Shown: positions 39,110 to 47,763, counted from the first letter of the stretch. The stretch: DNA of 54,524 nt from Anaerolineae bacterium (GCA_020851635.1 JADZCJ010000143.1:1-54524), one strand, 5' to 3'. The notes: generated by a model not told the origin, from the letters alone. Numbers and translations are program-made.

Positions 39110-39699
39110 GTTCCCCTCTGGCAGCGCAACAACAAGAGATTTTTTCGTGGGGGCTCGAGTTTTTGGTCCGTGCCCAGCTGCAGTTTGGCGAACGAACCCA
39201 ACTCGCATGCCGGCATCTGATCCGGCATCTTTGGGATGTGGTTGCGTCAGTTCCCGCAAATCACGCGCGCGATTATACGCGGGTCAGGAATGGATTGCAA
39301 AGCTACAGCAGCTGCCGTGTTTCTCAATATCCCGCGCCCGTGTCCGCCGCAACCTCCTGCGTCGGCATGAAAAACTGCGCGCCCACTATGGATCCGTAAG
39401 TTTACAATTTCCCGAATTTGCTTGAATGAGCCAGCTACTGGCAAACGCGAATCCTCGCGAATCATTACGAATTTACGCGAATTTTATTTTGTCCCAAGCA
39501 TTTTGTGGAGATTCGTGCAAGCCGCAGTTTGGCGAACGATTCGCGCCGATTCGCGTTCCGGGAACTAACACTGGTTTCCGTTTCGGCAAGCAAGTTATAC
39601 TTGTACGAACCCTATGGCACGCCCGGATTCCGGTCCGAGGAGCTAAAACGGGAGCTGATGGTTGGGGCGGTTTTGACGCAAAATCCGGCTAACCTGATT
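39110..39699. other. 590-bp gene-free region
   Basis: Between the divergent SixA-like and rpmH genes. It holds a small inverted pair (GATGCCGG / CCGGCATC) near 39208-39232 and the repeat at 39431-39566. In many bacteria the replication origin and dnaA lie upstream of rpmH. Here I see no dnaA and no cluster of DnaA boxes (TTATCCACA), so an origin is not supported. Confidence 0.5.
39431..39566. repeat. Diverged relative of the MITE-like family
   Basis: Shares vocabulary with copies 1-3, such as AACGCGAATC at one side with GATTCGCGTT at the other, TTACGCGAATTTTA and GATTCGTGCAAGCCGCAGTTTGGCGAA, but the order and ends differ and the TATTCC/GGAATA termini are absent. It is probably an older or rearranged member. 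Confidence 0.5.
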
Positions 39700-39727
39700 T
39701 TGTGATTCAATGGGGCGCGTGTATAAT
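39700..39727 (+). promoter_or_regulatory. Promoter of rpmH
   Basis: TTGTGA (39700-39705), 16-nt spacer, TATAAT (39722-39727). It is about 95 nt upstream of the rpmH start and fits a strong ribosomal-protein promoter for the rpmH-rnpA-yidD-yidC-jag set. Confidence 0.65.
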
Positions 39728-39821
39728 CTCGCATTGCCCGCGTGGTGAATTTTGCCGCGCGCTTTTTTTGGCATTTTGAAATTGTGAGCGCGGCGTTGTG
39801 CCGCCGATCAGGAGTAGTGAC

Positions 39822-39989
39822 GTGAAACGACCGTATCAACCCAAACGCCTGCACCGTCTGCGCGTACACGGTTTTCGTCGGAAAATGCGTTCGGTGGGCG
39901 GGCGCAATGTGCTGCGGGCGCGCCGCGCCAAGGGGCGCGCGCGTTTGACCGTCGGCGTCAAGCGCGCCAAAGTCTTTCGCAAGCCCTAA
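39822..39989 (+). CDS. rpmH: Ribosomal protein bL34
   Basis: A 55-residue, very basic protein. The bL34 signature [20 protein letters not shown] followed by [19 protein letters not shown] is clear. It starts at GTG with the ribosome site AGGAG 6-7 nt upstream; the frame upstream (MPPIRSSD) is outside the family. The C-terminus extends about ten residues beyond the usual 44-47 ([12 protein letters not shown]). It is part of the large subunit and is followed by rnpA, the normal bacterial order. Confidence 0.95.
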   Translation: MKRPYQPKRLHRLRVHGFRRKMRSVGGRNVLRARRAKGRARLTVGVKRAKVFRKP

Positions 39990-40017
39990 TAGTGCATCAG
40001 CTTTATCGAGATGACGC

Positions 40018-40353
40018 GTGAAACGCGCGTGGCGACTGAAAGCAGAATCCGATGTACAGCGGGTGTGGCAACAAGGACGCGCGTTTGCCCACCCGCTCGT
40101 CATAGTTAGGGTGCGCGCGAATGGGTTGGAGCATTCGCGCGTGGCTTTTGTGGCGGGCAAGAAATTGGGCAATGCGGTAGAGCGCAATCGGGCAAAACGC
40201 CGTCTGCGCGAGGCGCTCCGCCCGCTCTGGTCACGCATTGCAGGCGGCTATGATTTCGTATTGATTGCGCGGGGTGACATCGTCACCGTCTCATTTATAG
40301 ACATACAGCAGGCAGTGGACCAGGTTTTGAAACGGGCGCGGCTGCTTGCGTAG
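40018..40353 (+). CDS. rnpA: Ribonuclease P protein component
   Basis: A 111-residue basic protein, the protein cofactor that helps the RNase P RNA mature tRNA 5' ends. The family hallmark RNR box is present (AVERNRAKRRLREAL), together with SRVAFVAGKKLGNAV and the YDFVLIARGD strand. It starts at GTG (MKRAWRLKAESDVQRVWQQGR) and has the usual length. It follows rpmH by 28 nt and precedes yidD. Confidence 0.95.
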   Translation: MKRAWRLKAESDVQRVWQQGRAFAHPLVIVRVRANGLEHSRVAFVAGKKLGNAVERNRAKRRLREALRPLWSRIAGGYDFVLIARGDIVTVSFIDIQQAVDQVLKRARLLA

Positions 40354-40395
40354 GACAAAGCAGCGATTTGTCCGACCAAATTTATCCTGACGATC

Positions 40396-40614
40396 ATGAA
40401 ATATATTGCGCTTGTGCCGATTCGGTTGTATCAACGTTTTCTCTCGCCCGCTTTGCCGTCTGCCTGTCGGTTTCAACCGAGCTGTTCGCAATATGCGGTC
40501 GAGGCGATTGATCGTTTTGGGCTGTTTTACGGCGGCTGGCTGGCATTGAAACGGATCACGCGTTGTCACCCATTTCACGCGCCGGGCTATGATCCGGTCC
40601 CTTTTGAAGATTGA
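40396..40614 (+). CDS. yidD: Membrane protein insertion efficiency factor YidD
   Basis: A 72-residue protein with the full YidD signature: [48 protein letters not shown] and GYDPVP. The conserved Cys residues are all present. It is a small peripheral membrane protein thought to assist YidC insertase. It lies between rnpA and the propeller lipoprotein gene, which starts 1 nt after its stop codon. Confidence 0.95.
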   Translation: MKYIALVPIRLYQRFLSPALPSACRFQPSCSQYAVEAIDRFGLFYGGWLALKRITRCHPFHAPGYDPVPFED

Positions 40615-40615
40615 A

Positions 40616-41719
40616 ATGAAGAAACTCACATTATTTATCGTTCCCATTTTTCTGGTTGCTGCGTTTGCGCTGGCGGGCTGTGGCGGGACTGCCGCCCCAC
40701 AGGGCTGGTCTTCGCCGACGGTCGAAAACGGCGCGCTGTTTTATGGTTCAACCGTTCCGCATTTGCTTTCGCTCGACCCGGTTACCGGCGTCAAGAAATG
40801 GCAGTTCCCAAGCGCGCCCGATGACAAGAGTCTGGTCGCGGTCTACAGCACTCCGATAGTCAGTGACGGAGTCGTCTATTTTGGCGGTTACAACGGCAAT
40901 TTTTATGCGATTGATGCGGCTACCGGGGCGCCCAAATGGAGTGCGCCTTTTGCGGTAGGCGCGCCAATTGTGCCGACGCCGCTGCTCGCAAACGGGACCG
41001 TGTATTTTGGCGCCAACAATTTCAAGTTTTATGCGCTGGATGCGGCGACAGGGACCAAGAAATGGGAAGTTGCCACCGGAAACAGTATCTGGGGCGATGC
41101 CGTGCTTGACAATGGCGCCCTGTATTTTGGCTCGCTCGACCAAAAGCTGTATGCGGTGGACGCGGCGACGGGCGCGATAAAATGGAGTTTTCCCGCGGGC
41201 GGAATGGTGGTTTCGACCCCACTCATAAAGGATGGCACGCTCTATTTTGGCGCGTTGAACAAGATGTTTGCGCTCGACGCGGCGAGCGGAGCTGTCAAGT
41301 GGGAACGGACTTTGGGCGAAGCGAACGAATGGATCTGGTCGGACGCGACGACGCAAAACGGGGTGTTGTATTTTGGCAATCTCGGCGGTGATGTGTATGC
41401 GCTGGATGCAGCTACCGGCGCCGACAAATGGACCCAACCTTTTGCGGCGGGCGGGCAGATCCGTTCCGCCATCGTTCTGGATAACGGCACCGGCTATTTT
41501 GGCTCCAGTGACCAAAAGGTTTTTGCGTTGAATCTGGAAACGGGACAGCTTAAGTGGAACCCGGTCGCGGTGACGGGACCTGTATTGGCTTCGCCTGCCA
41601 TTCAGGGCGATACACTGTTTGTGCCCACTCACGGTTATAATATGTACGCGCTCAACACTGCCGATGGCTCGCGTCGCTGGTGCTTTGATGCGACGACCGG
41701 CGCGGCGTGCACGCAGTAG
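40616..41719 (+). CDS. PQQ-like beta-propeller lipoprotein (BamB-like)
   Basis: A 367-residue lipoprotein: signal with lipobox LAGC (about residues 17-20), then a seven- to eight-bladed propeller of tandem blades with the pattern ALDAATGxxKW and GxLYFGSxD. This is the PQQ/BamB-like repeat without obvious PQQ-binding or catalytic residues. BamB-type propellers act in outer-membrane protein assembly, but this organism seems to lack such a machine, so a surface scaffold role near the insertase is a possibility. It interrupts the usual yidD-yidC order and starts 1 nt past yidD, so it is co-translated with it. Confidence 0.9.
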   Translation: MKKLTLFIVPIFLVAAFALAGCGGTAAPQGWSSPTVENGALFYGSTVPHLLSLDPVTGVKKWQFPSAPDDKSLVAVYSTPIVSDGVVYFGGYNGNFYAIDAATGAPKWSAPFAVGAPIVPTPLLANGTVYFGANNFKFYALDAATGTKKWEVATGNSIWGDAVLDNGALYFGSLDQKLYAVDAATGAIKWSFPAGGMVVSTPLIKDGTLYFGALNKMFALDAASGAVKWERTLGEANEWIWSDATTQNGVLYFGNLGGDVYALDAATGADKWTQPFAAGGQIRSAIVLDNGTGYFGSSDQKVFALNLETGQLKWNPVAVTGPVLASPAIQGDTLFVPTHGYNMYALNTADGSRRWCFDATTGAACTQ

Positions 41720-41761
41720 GGTCTCTTGTGGACCCGGGTCGTTTATAATAGAGGAAATCGT

Positions 41762-42712
41762 ATGGACCCTCTCGCTTTTGTCTGGAACACGATTGTTTAT
41801 AACCCAATGCTGAACGGGATGTTGTTTTTGTATTCGTTCATCCCCAATTACGGCGTTGCGATTATCGTCTTTACCATTCTGATTGCGCTCGCCACCATGC
41901 CGTTTCGCATCAAATCGCAAGCTTCGATGCGAAAACAGCAGGAAAAAATGGCGGCAATCAAGCCCAAGCTGGACGAAATCAAAAAGAAATACAAGGACAA
42001 TCCCCAGGAACTGCAGCGCCAACAAATGAAGCTCTATCAGGAGCAGGGTGTTGCGAACCCGTTCAACATGGGCTGTCTGCTGACACTGCTGCCGTTCCCG
42101 ATCTTTATCGGGATGTATAATGTGATCGTCGCGGTGATGGGCGACAAGCCGGAAAGCATGATGCAGATGGCGCCGCACATCTATCCGTTCTTTCCGAGCG
42201 CTTCCGCGTTGATTCCGGTAAACTCGAATTTTCTGGGGCTGAATATCGGCGCCCTCACCAACACGCAAAATATTGTCGTGATTGTGGTGATCGTCGGATT
42301 GGTCGTCGGAACGTCTTTTTTGCAGACCAAGATGATGACGCCCGCCACCGCTTCGCTGGATCCTTCGCAGGCGCAAATGAACCAATCCATGATGTTGATG
42401 ACGCCGTTGATCTTTGGTTTCTTTGTGCTCAATGCGCCGATTGGGTTATCGCTATACTGGATTACGTTCAGCGTGATGGGCATTTTGCAGCAAGGATTTA
42501 CGGGCGGCTGGGACAGCTTGACCAATCTCTTGCCCAAAAAGGCGCCGCAAGTGGTGCGGACCAAACGGGTTGCCGAAAGTACCGGCAGCTCAACCAAGTC
42601 CGTCCCCCAGGTGACCGCCACGAATGGCAACGAGAATACAACGCCCGCATCCACCAACGGGGATGCCGCGGCCGTAACCAAGGGAAAAAAGAAAAGTGGA
42701 AAAAAGCGTTAG
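41762..42712 (+). CDS. yidC: Membrane protein insertase YidC
   Basis: A 316-residue insertase of the short (Gram-positive, Oxa1-like) type without the large periplasmic domain. Helices are visible at YGVAIIVFTILIALATMPF, then the cytoplasmic coiled hairpin (MRKQQEKMAAIKPKLDEIKKKYKDN), NPFNMGCLLTLLPFPIFIGMYN, and later helices including NQSMMLMTPLIFGFFVLNAPIGLSLYW. The tail is charged and Lys-rich. GAGGAAAT precedes the ATG. The 3' end overlaps the jag start by 17 nt. Confidence 0.95.
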   Translation: MDPLAFVWNTIVYNPMLNGMLFLYSFIPNYGVAIIVFTILIALATMPFRIKSQASMRKQQEKMAAIKPKLDEIKKKYKDNPQELQRQQMKLYQEQGVANPFNMGCLLTLLPFPIFIGMYNVIVAVMGDKPESMMQMAPHIYPFFPSASALIPVNSNFLGLNIGALTNTQNIVVIVVIVGLVVGTSFLQTKMMTPATASLDPSQAQMNQSMMLMTPLIFGFFVLNAPIGLSLYWITFSVMGILQQGFTGGWDSLTNLLPKKAPQVVRTKRVAESTGSSTKSVPQVTATNGNENTTPASTNGDAAAVTKGKKKSGKKR

Positions 42713-43460
42713 TGAACCGCGAACCGTTCGATCGAACGGTCGCACCGTCGAAGACGCGATTCAGGCGGGTCTCGGCGTTTTGAATGTGGCGCGCGATCGG
42801 GTGCAGGTCGAACTCTTGAACGAGGTCAGCCCGGACCCCGACCGCCCGGTAGTGGTGCAATTGACGGTCAACGAGCAGGTGGAAGAGACATTTAGCGCGC
42901 CGTCAGCGCAAACTGCGCTGCAACCTGCGCCCAGCCATGCGCTGCAAACGATGGAACAACCCGCCACATCGGCGGCTGAAAGAGTCCACGTCGAACCGCA
43001 AGAGGTGCCTGACGCTGCCAAACAGGTACTCGAAACTTTGCTGCGCGGGATGGGGATTCGGTCCGAGGTGGTCATTCACACCGACCTGGAGGGTCAGGAA
43101 GGTCCTGCGTTTGTGCTGGATATTGTCGGTTCCGACCTGGGGATTTTGATCGGGCGTCGCGGTGAGACCCTGCGCGATCTAGAGTATATTACGCGTTTGA
43201 TCGTGGCAAGCAAGACCCACAGCAACGTTCGTTTTGCGGTGGATGTCGAAGGGTATCGCCTGCGCCGCGAGCGTGTCTTGCGCGAACTGGCAAAACGCAT
43301 GGCGGACCGCGTCAAGCAAAATCGTCAGCCGATTACGCTGGAAGCGATGCCGCCGAACGAACGACGGATCGTGCACGTGACGCTCAAGGAACACCCGACG
43401 GTCAAGACGCAGTCCATCGGCGAAGGCGACCGCCGCCGCGTCATGATTTTGCCAAAGTAA
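42696..43460 (+). CDS. jag: RNA-binding protein Jag/KhpB (Jag-N, KH, R3H)
   Basis: A 254-residue protein with three parts: a Jag N-terminal domain (about 1-52, RTVEDAIQAGLGVLNVARDRVQVELLNE), a linker, a KH domain (about 105-185, with the loop IGRRGETLRDLEYI), and an R3H domain (about 190-250, REEVLRELAKRMADRV-like, EAMPPNERRIVHVTL, GEGDRRRVMILPK). KhpB proteins bind RNA and affect cell elongation and division. It begins with GTG inside the end of yidC, the usual coupling. A strong terminator follows. Confidence 0.94.
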   Translation: MEKSVSEPRTVRSNGRTVEDAIQAGLGVLNVARDRVQVELLNEVSPDPDRPVVVQLTVNEQVEETFSAPSAQTALQPAPSHALQTMEQPATSAAERVHVEPQEVPDAAKQVLETLLRGMGIRSEVVIHTDLEGQEGPAFVLDIVGSDLGILIGRRGETLRDLEYITRLIVASKTHSNVRFAVDVEGYRLRRERVLRELAKRMADRVKQNRQPITLEAMPPNERRIVHVTLKEHPTVKTQSIGEGDRRRVMILPK

Positions 43461-43473
43461 CCCGAATGATCGG

Positions 43474-43527
43474 GTGGACAGGACATCCGAGAATGTGCGT
43501 TTTCGGATGTCCTGTCCACTTTTTTTT
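43474..43527 (+). terminator. Strong terminator after jag
   Basis: A 17-bp perfect stem GTGGACAGGACATCCGA / TCGGATGTCCTGTCCAC with a 12-nt loop, followed by eight T. It is 13 nt past the jag stop and ends the rpmH-jag transcript. Confidence 0.9.
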
Positions 43528-43535
43528 ATCCTCTC

Positions 43536-44396
43536 ATGGCGGCTCCCGATTTTCTTGTTCTCGGTCACATGACGCGCGACGAACACCCGGACGGATCGTG
43601 TTCCCTTGGCGGCGCGGTCACATATGCTTCGATTGCGGCGCGCAATCTCGGTTATCGCGTGGGCATTCTCACCAGCGCCGCAGCTGACTATCCCGAGCCG
43701 CATCTCTTGCACGATTTGGAGATTGTGTGTCTCCCTTCGCCCACCACCACGACGTTTCGCAATATTTACGAGGGACGCCACCGCCATCAATATGTGCGCG
43801 ATGTTGCCTCGCGCATCACTGCCGCCGATATTCCGACGGCGTGGCGGGATGCCAAGATTGTTTTGTTTGGTCCGCTGACCAACGAGGTGGACGCGGATGT
43901 GGTGCGGGTATTTTCGCCGCACACACTCATCGCGGTGTCTCCGCAGGGTTGGATGCGCCAGTGGGATGAGACGGGGCGCGTCAAGCCGCGCGCCTGGCTG
44001 GAAGCTGCCCAGGTCTTGCCGCACACCAACGCTTTGATTTTGAGCGAAGAAGATTTGGGAGGGCATCACGAGCGACTCGAGTCCTATCTGGCGCTTGCCC
44101 CGCTCGTCGCTCTGACGCGCGGACCCGAAGGGGTAATAATCTATCGCAAGAACGAACCTCCGTTGGAGGTGCCCGCGTTTCCCACGCACGCGGTTGACCC
44201 TACGGGCGCGGGCGACAGCTTTGCCGCGGGTTTTTTGATTCGATTGTACGAGACGAACGACCCGCTGGAGGCGGCGCGCTTTGGCAATGCGACTGCCTCC
44301 CTCGCCATCGCCAGCAAAGGCGCATCCACGATGCCGAGCCGCGCCGAGGTTGAGCAGCTGCTCGCGACATACGCGGCGGGTGGGGAAAAAGCATGA
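43536..44396 (+). CDS. PfkB-family carbohydrate kinase
   Basis: A 286-residue sugar or nucleoside kinase of the ribokinase/PfkB family. The GG substrate motif appears in SLGGAVTYASIAARNLG, and the C-terminal signature DPTGAGDSFAAGFLIRL holds the anion hole and catalytic Asp. It is somewhat short for the family. The substrate is unknown. The start lies 8 nt after the jag terminator with little room for a promoter, so expression may use an internal promoter in the terminator region. Its stop overlaps the HAD gene by 4 nt, suggesting paired action on a phosphorylated sugar. Confidence 0.92.
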   Translation: MAAPDFLVLGHMTRDEHPDGSCSLGGAVTYASIAARNLGYRVGILTSAAADYPEPHLLHDLEIVCLPSPTTTTFRNIYEGRHRHQYVRDVASRITAADIPTAWRDAKIVLFGPLTNEVDADVVRVFSPHTLIAVSPQGWMRQWDETGRVKPRAWLEAAQVLPHTNALILSEEDLGGHHERLESYLALAPLVALTRGPEGVIIYRKNEPPLEVPAFPTHAVDPTGAGDSFAAGFLIRLYETNDPLEAARFGNATASLAIASKGASTMPSRAEVEQLLATYAAGGEKA

Positions 44397-45049
44397 GCGC
44401 AAACATTCCAGTTCGCGCCATTGTCTTTGATTTTGGGGGTGTGCTGATTGACTGGAACCCGTGGTATTTGTATCGCGATTATTTCAAGGATGAAGCCGCG
44501 ATGCACGCATTTTTGAACGAAATCGAGTTTGCCGATTGGAACCACGAGCAGGACCGGGGGCGTCCGTTTGCCGAAGCGGTGGTGATCCATTCAGAAAAAT
44601 ACCCGCAGCACGCGGACTTGATTCGTGTATATGACGAACGGTGGGCGGATTCGATCGGCGGCGCAATCGGGGCGACGGTCGAAATTTTGCGGGCGCTCAA
44701 ACGCCGCGGGTATCCGCTCTTTGGGCTGTCGAATTGGTCGGCGGAAAAGTTTGTGTTGGTGCGCGAGCGGTTCCCGTTTTTTGATTTGTTTGACACGATT
44801 GTATTGTCGGGACAGGTGAAACTGGCGAAACCGGACCCGCGCATTTTTGAACTGTTGTTGGAACAAACGGGCTGCCGCGCAGAGGAATGTCTCTTTATTG
44901 ACGACGCCGAGAAAAATATAAAGGCGGCGCAGGCGCTCGGTTTTCAGATTATTCACTTTGATTCACCCGAACAATTGGCGGACGAGTTGGAACGGTTGGA
45001 TCTGCTCGAAAGTGAAGAGCTCGCGCATGGAAATTCTCAAGGGCGCTAA
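44393..45049 (+). CDS. HAD-superfamily hydrolase (subfamily IA)
   Basis: A 218-residue phosphatase-like enzyme. Motif I FDFGGVLIDW, motif II LFGLSNWS, motif III Lys in GQVKLAKPDPRIF and motif IV FIDDAEKNIKAA are all present. The N-terminal form FGGVLIDWNP and later ADWNHEQDRGR resemble YihX-type glucose-1-phosphate phosphatases and haloacid dehalogenase-like proteins. It is translationally coupled to the PfkB kinase (ATGA overlap). Its actual substrate is unknown. Confidence 0.93.
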   Translation: MSANIPVRAIVFDFGGVLIDWNPWYLYRDYFKDEAAMHAFLNEIEFADWNHEQDRGRPFAEAVVIHSEKYPQHADLIRVYDERWADSIGGAIGATVEILRALKRRGYPLFGLSNWSAEKFVLVRERFPFFDLFDTIVLSGQVKLAKPDPRIFELLLEQTGCRAEECLFIDDAEKNIKAAQALGFQIIHFDSPEQLADELERLDLLESEELAHGNSQGR

Positions 45050-45362
45050 TCTCGCCCTGGCGTTTCTTTTGGAATTGTGCCTGCTGGTCGCATTTGGCTA
45101 TTGGGGGTTTGTGACGGGGGATGCGCTGTGGCTCAAGCTATTGCTGGGCATCGGGTTGCCCGTGCTTGTCGCGGTCGTGTGGGGTTTGTTCATGGCGCCA
45201 AAAGCAGCGCGTCGCCTGTCGCGGCCGTGGCATGAGGTCGCCGAAGTGGCGCTCTTTGGGCTTGGCGCTCTGGCACTGTTTGCCGCAGAACAGCCGACGC
45301 TTGCAATCTTTTTTGCGGTGGTATTTGCGATCAATTTTGTGTTGCGGTTGGTGTGGAAATAG
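45027..45362 (+). CDS. YrdB-like (DUF2568) small membrane protein
   Basis: A 111-residue protein with four hydrophobic segments: ANLALAFLLELCLLVAFGYWGF, LKLLLGIGLPVLVAVVWGLFMAP, EVALFGLGALALFA and LAIFFAVVFAINFVLRL. The pattern, length and the motif APKAARRLSRPW fit the YrdB/DUF2568 family of unknown function. It starts inside the 3' end of the HAD gene (23-nt overlap). A decayed toxin gene follows directly after its stop. Confidence 0.8.
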   Translation: MEILKGANLALAFLLELCLLVAFGYWGFVTGDALWLKLLLGIGLPVLVAVVWGLFMAPKAARRLSRPWHEVAEVALFGLGALALFAAEQPTLAIFFAVVFAINFVLRLVWK

Positions 45363-45524
45363 TCCGCTTCAGGCAGAGGGAAACGTGGTGGAGTACGCGT
45401 TATATATTATTTTAGAAAGCAAAATGATGAAATATGGATGTTGACGCTCTATAGCAAGAACCAAACAGGGAACATTCCATCGCATCTACTGAAACGAATT
45501 GTGGAGGAAATCAAAAATGACTGA
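45363..45524 (+). pseudogene. Truncated RelE/HigB-type toxin (C-terminal fragment)
   Basis: Directly after the upstream stop codon a frame of 53 codons reads GRGKRGGVRVIYYF, then NDEIWMLTLYSKNQTGN and IPSHLLKRIVEEIKND. This is the C-terminal half of a RelE/HigB-like toxin. The N-terminal half and start codon are missing, so no toxin can be made. It overlaps the following antitoxin ATG by 8 nt, as intact modules do. The sequence is AT-richer than its neighbours, which suits a horizontally acquired module. Confidence 0.75.
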
Positions 45525-45804
45525 ACGAGATATCGGAATGGAGATTCTGGAGGGAATTCAGGAAATCAAAGCATTCAAGACAGGAAAAGTAACTTTGCGC
45601 ACCCAATAATTCAAACGCGTTGCTCCTCCTCAGAAAATTCGGGCAAAACTACAGCTATCACAATCTGCATTTGCCGGTCTGATGGGCGTGAGTCGGCGCA
45701 CGATCCAGGATTGGGAGCAAGGTCGGCGCAAACCAAGCGGACCTGCGTCGGCGCTACTGCGTATCGCAGACCAGCACCCGGAGGTGTTTCTGCATCTCGC
45801 TTGA
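45517..45804 (+). pseudogene. Xre-type antitoxin gene with internal stop
   Basis: Starting at ATG 45517 (after GGAGGAAAT), 30 codons read MTERDIGMEILEGIQEIKAF and on to TLRTQ. A TAA at 45607-45609 follows, and the same frame then continues with a normal helix-turn-helix (LSQSAFAGLMGVSRRTIQDW, EQGRRKPSG) to HPEVFLHLA and TGA. One base change would restore a 94-residue antitoxin of the HigA type. With the toxin truncated there is no pressure to keep it. The downstream half could still be made only if reinitiation occurs. Confidence 0.75.
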
Positions 45805-45890
45805 CATGTGAGCGGGTTGAAAAGGTTGAAATGGCGCTGCTGGCGCCGAGTCCCGGGCATCATTGGATTGAGCAACTCTGAAGGTTGCGC

Positions 45891-45933
45891 ACAAAAAACC
45901 GCCCCATCACATTGTGATGGGGCGGTTTTTTGT
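45891..45933. terminator. Bidirectional terminator
   Basis: A 20-bp perfect stem ACAAAAAACCGCCCCATCAC / GTGATGGGGCGGTTTTTTGT with loop ATT. It has T-runs on both strands and lies between the toxin-antitoxin remnant (plus) and the glycosyltransferase (minus, ending 45951). It can end both transcripts. Confidence 0.9.
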
Positions 45934-45950
45934 ACGCATTAACCCTATCT

Positions 45951-47204
45951 TTATTTCAAGACATCCTCATACAGCTCGATTATTCGTTCTCCAATGTTCG
46001 CCCACGAATATTCCTGCGCCTCTTGAATACCGCGCTTTCCCATTTTGTTACGCAGCGCGGTGTCGTGGAGCAGGAGCGAGATTTTTTCGGCAAAGCGCTC
46101 GGCGTTGCCTTCGGGGACGAGGAAACCGGTCTCGCCGTCGCGCACGAGATAGGACAAGCCGCCGACATCAGAAGCGACGACGGGGGTGCCGCACGCCATG
46201 GCTTCGAGCGCGGCGAGACCGAATGATTCATAGCGCGAGGGCATGACGACGGCGTCGGAGGCGGAATAATAGAACGGCAGGGACGCCTGCGCGCGCCCGC
46301 CGAGAAAGGTCACGATCTCGCCGATGCCCAACTCTTGTTTTAGTGTCTGCAAGCGCGCTAGTTCCGAATCGGGGTCGAGGTCGTCGTCCAGATCGCCGCC
46401 GATCAAACACACGCACATGCGCTGGCGCAGGGTCGGGTCCTGATCGAGAACCAATTTCATGGCGCGGAACCAGGTGTCCAGCCCTTTGACGGGGTCAATG
46501 CGTCCGACAAAGAGAACGGTCTTGTCATCGTACGAGCCGATCCATTCGCGCGCCCGCGCGTTGGGAATGGGATGAAACATGTCGGTATCCACGCCGGGAG
46601 GAATAATGACGATGCGGTCGGGGGGCGCGTCACACAACTCGATCATTTGTTCACGGTCGCGCGGAGTCGAGGCGACGACTCGCGCCACCGAGCGCATGAG
46701 GTCACATTCCGCGAGGATGCGGGCATCGGTCTCGGCTTCGCTGGCGGTGCGCGCGACGCGATTTTTCATGGCACCGAGCGTGTGAAACATTTGCACAATC
46801 GGCGCGCGTTGACCCATTGTTTGCAGACATTGCGCGGCGACGCCGCTCAGCCAATAGTGCGCGTGCAAAATGTCATAGGAAATGTTTTCTTGTGCGGCAA
46901 AGTCGCGGATGGCTTGCGCGAACGGCGTGACATGGTGAATCAGTTGGTGCTTGGAAACGGGGGCGCGCGGTCCTGCTGTAAGATTGACCACACGCGCGTT
47001 TGCGACGCCGAGCGATTTGGTGTCCACGCGCGGCACGTTCGGGTCGGCGGCGCGGGTAAAAATATCAACGTTGATGCCGCGCATGGCGAGGGCGCGGGTC
47101 AATTCACGCACATACACATTCATGCCTCCCGTCTCTTTACCGCCGAGACGCGCGACAGGCGAAGTGTGCATGGAAAGCATAGCCACACGATTGGGAAGCT
47201 TCAT
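45951..47204 (-). CDS. Glycosyltransferase family 4 (MshA/sucrose-synthase-like)
   Basis: A 417-residue GT-B glycosyltransferase. The N-terminal acceptor domain shows MLSMHTSPVARLGGKETGGMNVYVRELTRAL, a form typical of the MshA/sucrose-phosphate-synthase branch of GT4, and HAHYWLSG. The C-terminal donor domain has IIPPGVDTDMFHP, LFVGRIDPVKGLD and the EX7E-type motif in MPSRYESFGLAALEAMACGTPVVASDVGGLSYLV. It probably uses a nucleotide sugar to glycosylate a small acceptor such as inositol phosphate or a sugar phosphate. A TATAAT box lies 23 nt before the ATG. Confidence 0.92.
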   Translation of the reverse strand: MKLPNRVAMLSMHTSPVARLGGKETGGMNVYVRELTRALAMRGINVDIFTRAADPNVPRVDTKSLGVANARVVNLTAGPRAPVSKHQLIHHVTPFAQAIRDFAAQENISYDILHAHYWLSGVAAQCLQTMGQRAPIVQMFHTLGAMKNRVARTASEAETDARILAECDLMRSVARVVASTPRDREQMIELCDAPPDRIVIIPPGVDTDMFHPIPNARAREWIGSYDDKTVLFVGRIDPVKGLDTWFRAMKLVLDQDPTLRQRMCVCLIGGDLDDDLDPDSELARLQTLKQELGIGEIVTFLGGRAQASLPFYYSASDAVVMPSRYESFGLAALEAMACGTPVVASDVGGLSYLVRDGETGFLVPEGNAERFAEKISLLLHDTALRNKMGKRGIQEAQEYSWANIGERIIELYEDVLK

Positions 47205-47272
47205 TGTAGATTAGAACCCATCCGGCTATTATATCTTACGTTTGCCGGGCGCAGATGACGCAAATTCCACTT

Positions 47273-47674
47273 TTAGGGTTGCGGAGTCTGCGCCAGTTGG
47301 AAATAGAGGGTGGCGTCGGGGGTATCCGTAATGGGAAGCGGAAGCCCGTCGGGACCCAGCAACGGCGTGGGCGTCTCGGTGGGAGGCGCGCGGGTGGGAA
47401 TGGGCGCCTGGGTGGGCGTGGCTTGCAGGGTGCTTGCGGGCAGGATAAAAGTGGGGGCGACCGTCGGGGCGACAAAGGTGGGTCGCTCGACGGTGGGCAC
47501 CGCCATCACGATGGTTGCCGCGGGTGGGGTTGCAATCAGCGCGGGGCGCGCAAGAAAACTAGCCAAGCCCAGACTGTAGAGACAAACCGAAACGACGACA
47601 GCAACACCGGCACAGCCGACCACCCACTGCCCGCGCGGCGGCTGCGCGCGAAACCAATTCTGAAAACGGGTCAT
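47273..47674 (-). CDS. Membrane-anchored Thr/Pro-rich small protein
   Basis: A 133-residue protein with a basic N-terminus, one membrane helix (about residues 18-42) and a Thr/Pro/Ala-rich extracellular tail (ATPTQAPIPTRAPPTETPTP). It resembles a bare version of the stalks found in the propeller and B12-receptor proteins here. No domain is recognised. It lies between the AddA and glycosyltransferase genes on the same strand. A TATAAT box 11 nt before the ATG suggests its own promoter. Confidence 0.6.
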   Translation of the reverse strand: MTRFQNWFRAQPPRGQWVVGCAGVAVVVSVCLYSLGLASFLARPALIATPPAATIVMAVPTVERPTFVAPTVAPTFILPASTLQATPTQAPIPTRAPPTETPTPLLGPDGLPLPITDTPDATLYFQLAQTPQP

Positions 47675-47763
47675 GAGTCGGCAGAATTATAGGGGTGATA
47701 AAAAGAATTGTAAAAGCGAGAGAGGGGGAAGATGGATGCCTGTCGGCAGAGCGGCAAGCATTT

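Noticed and set aside
39110-39821. Replication origin upstream of rpmH
   Set aside because: No dnaA gene and no DnaA-box cluster; the region holds only a repeat and the rpmH promoter.
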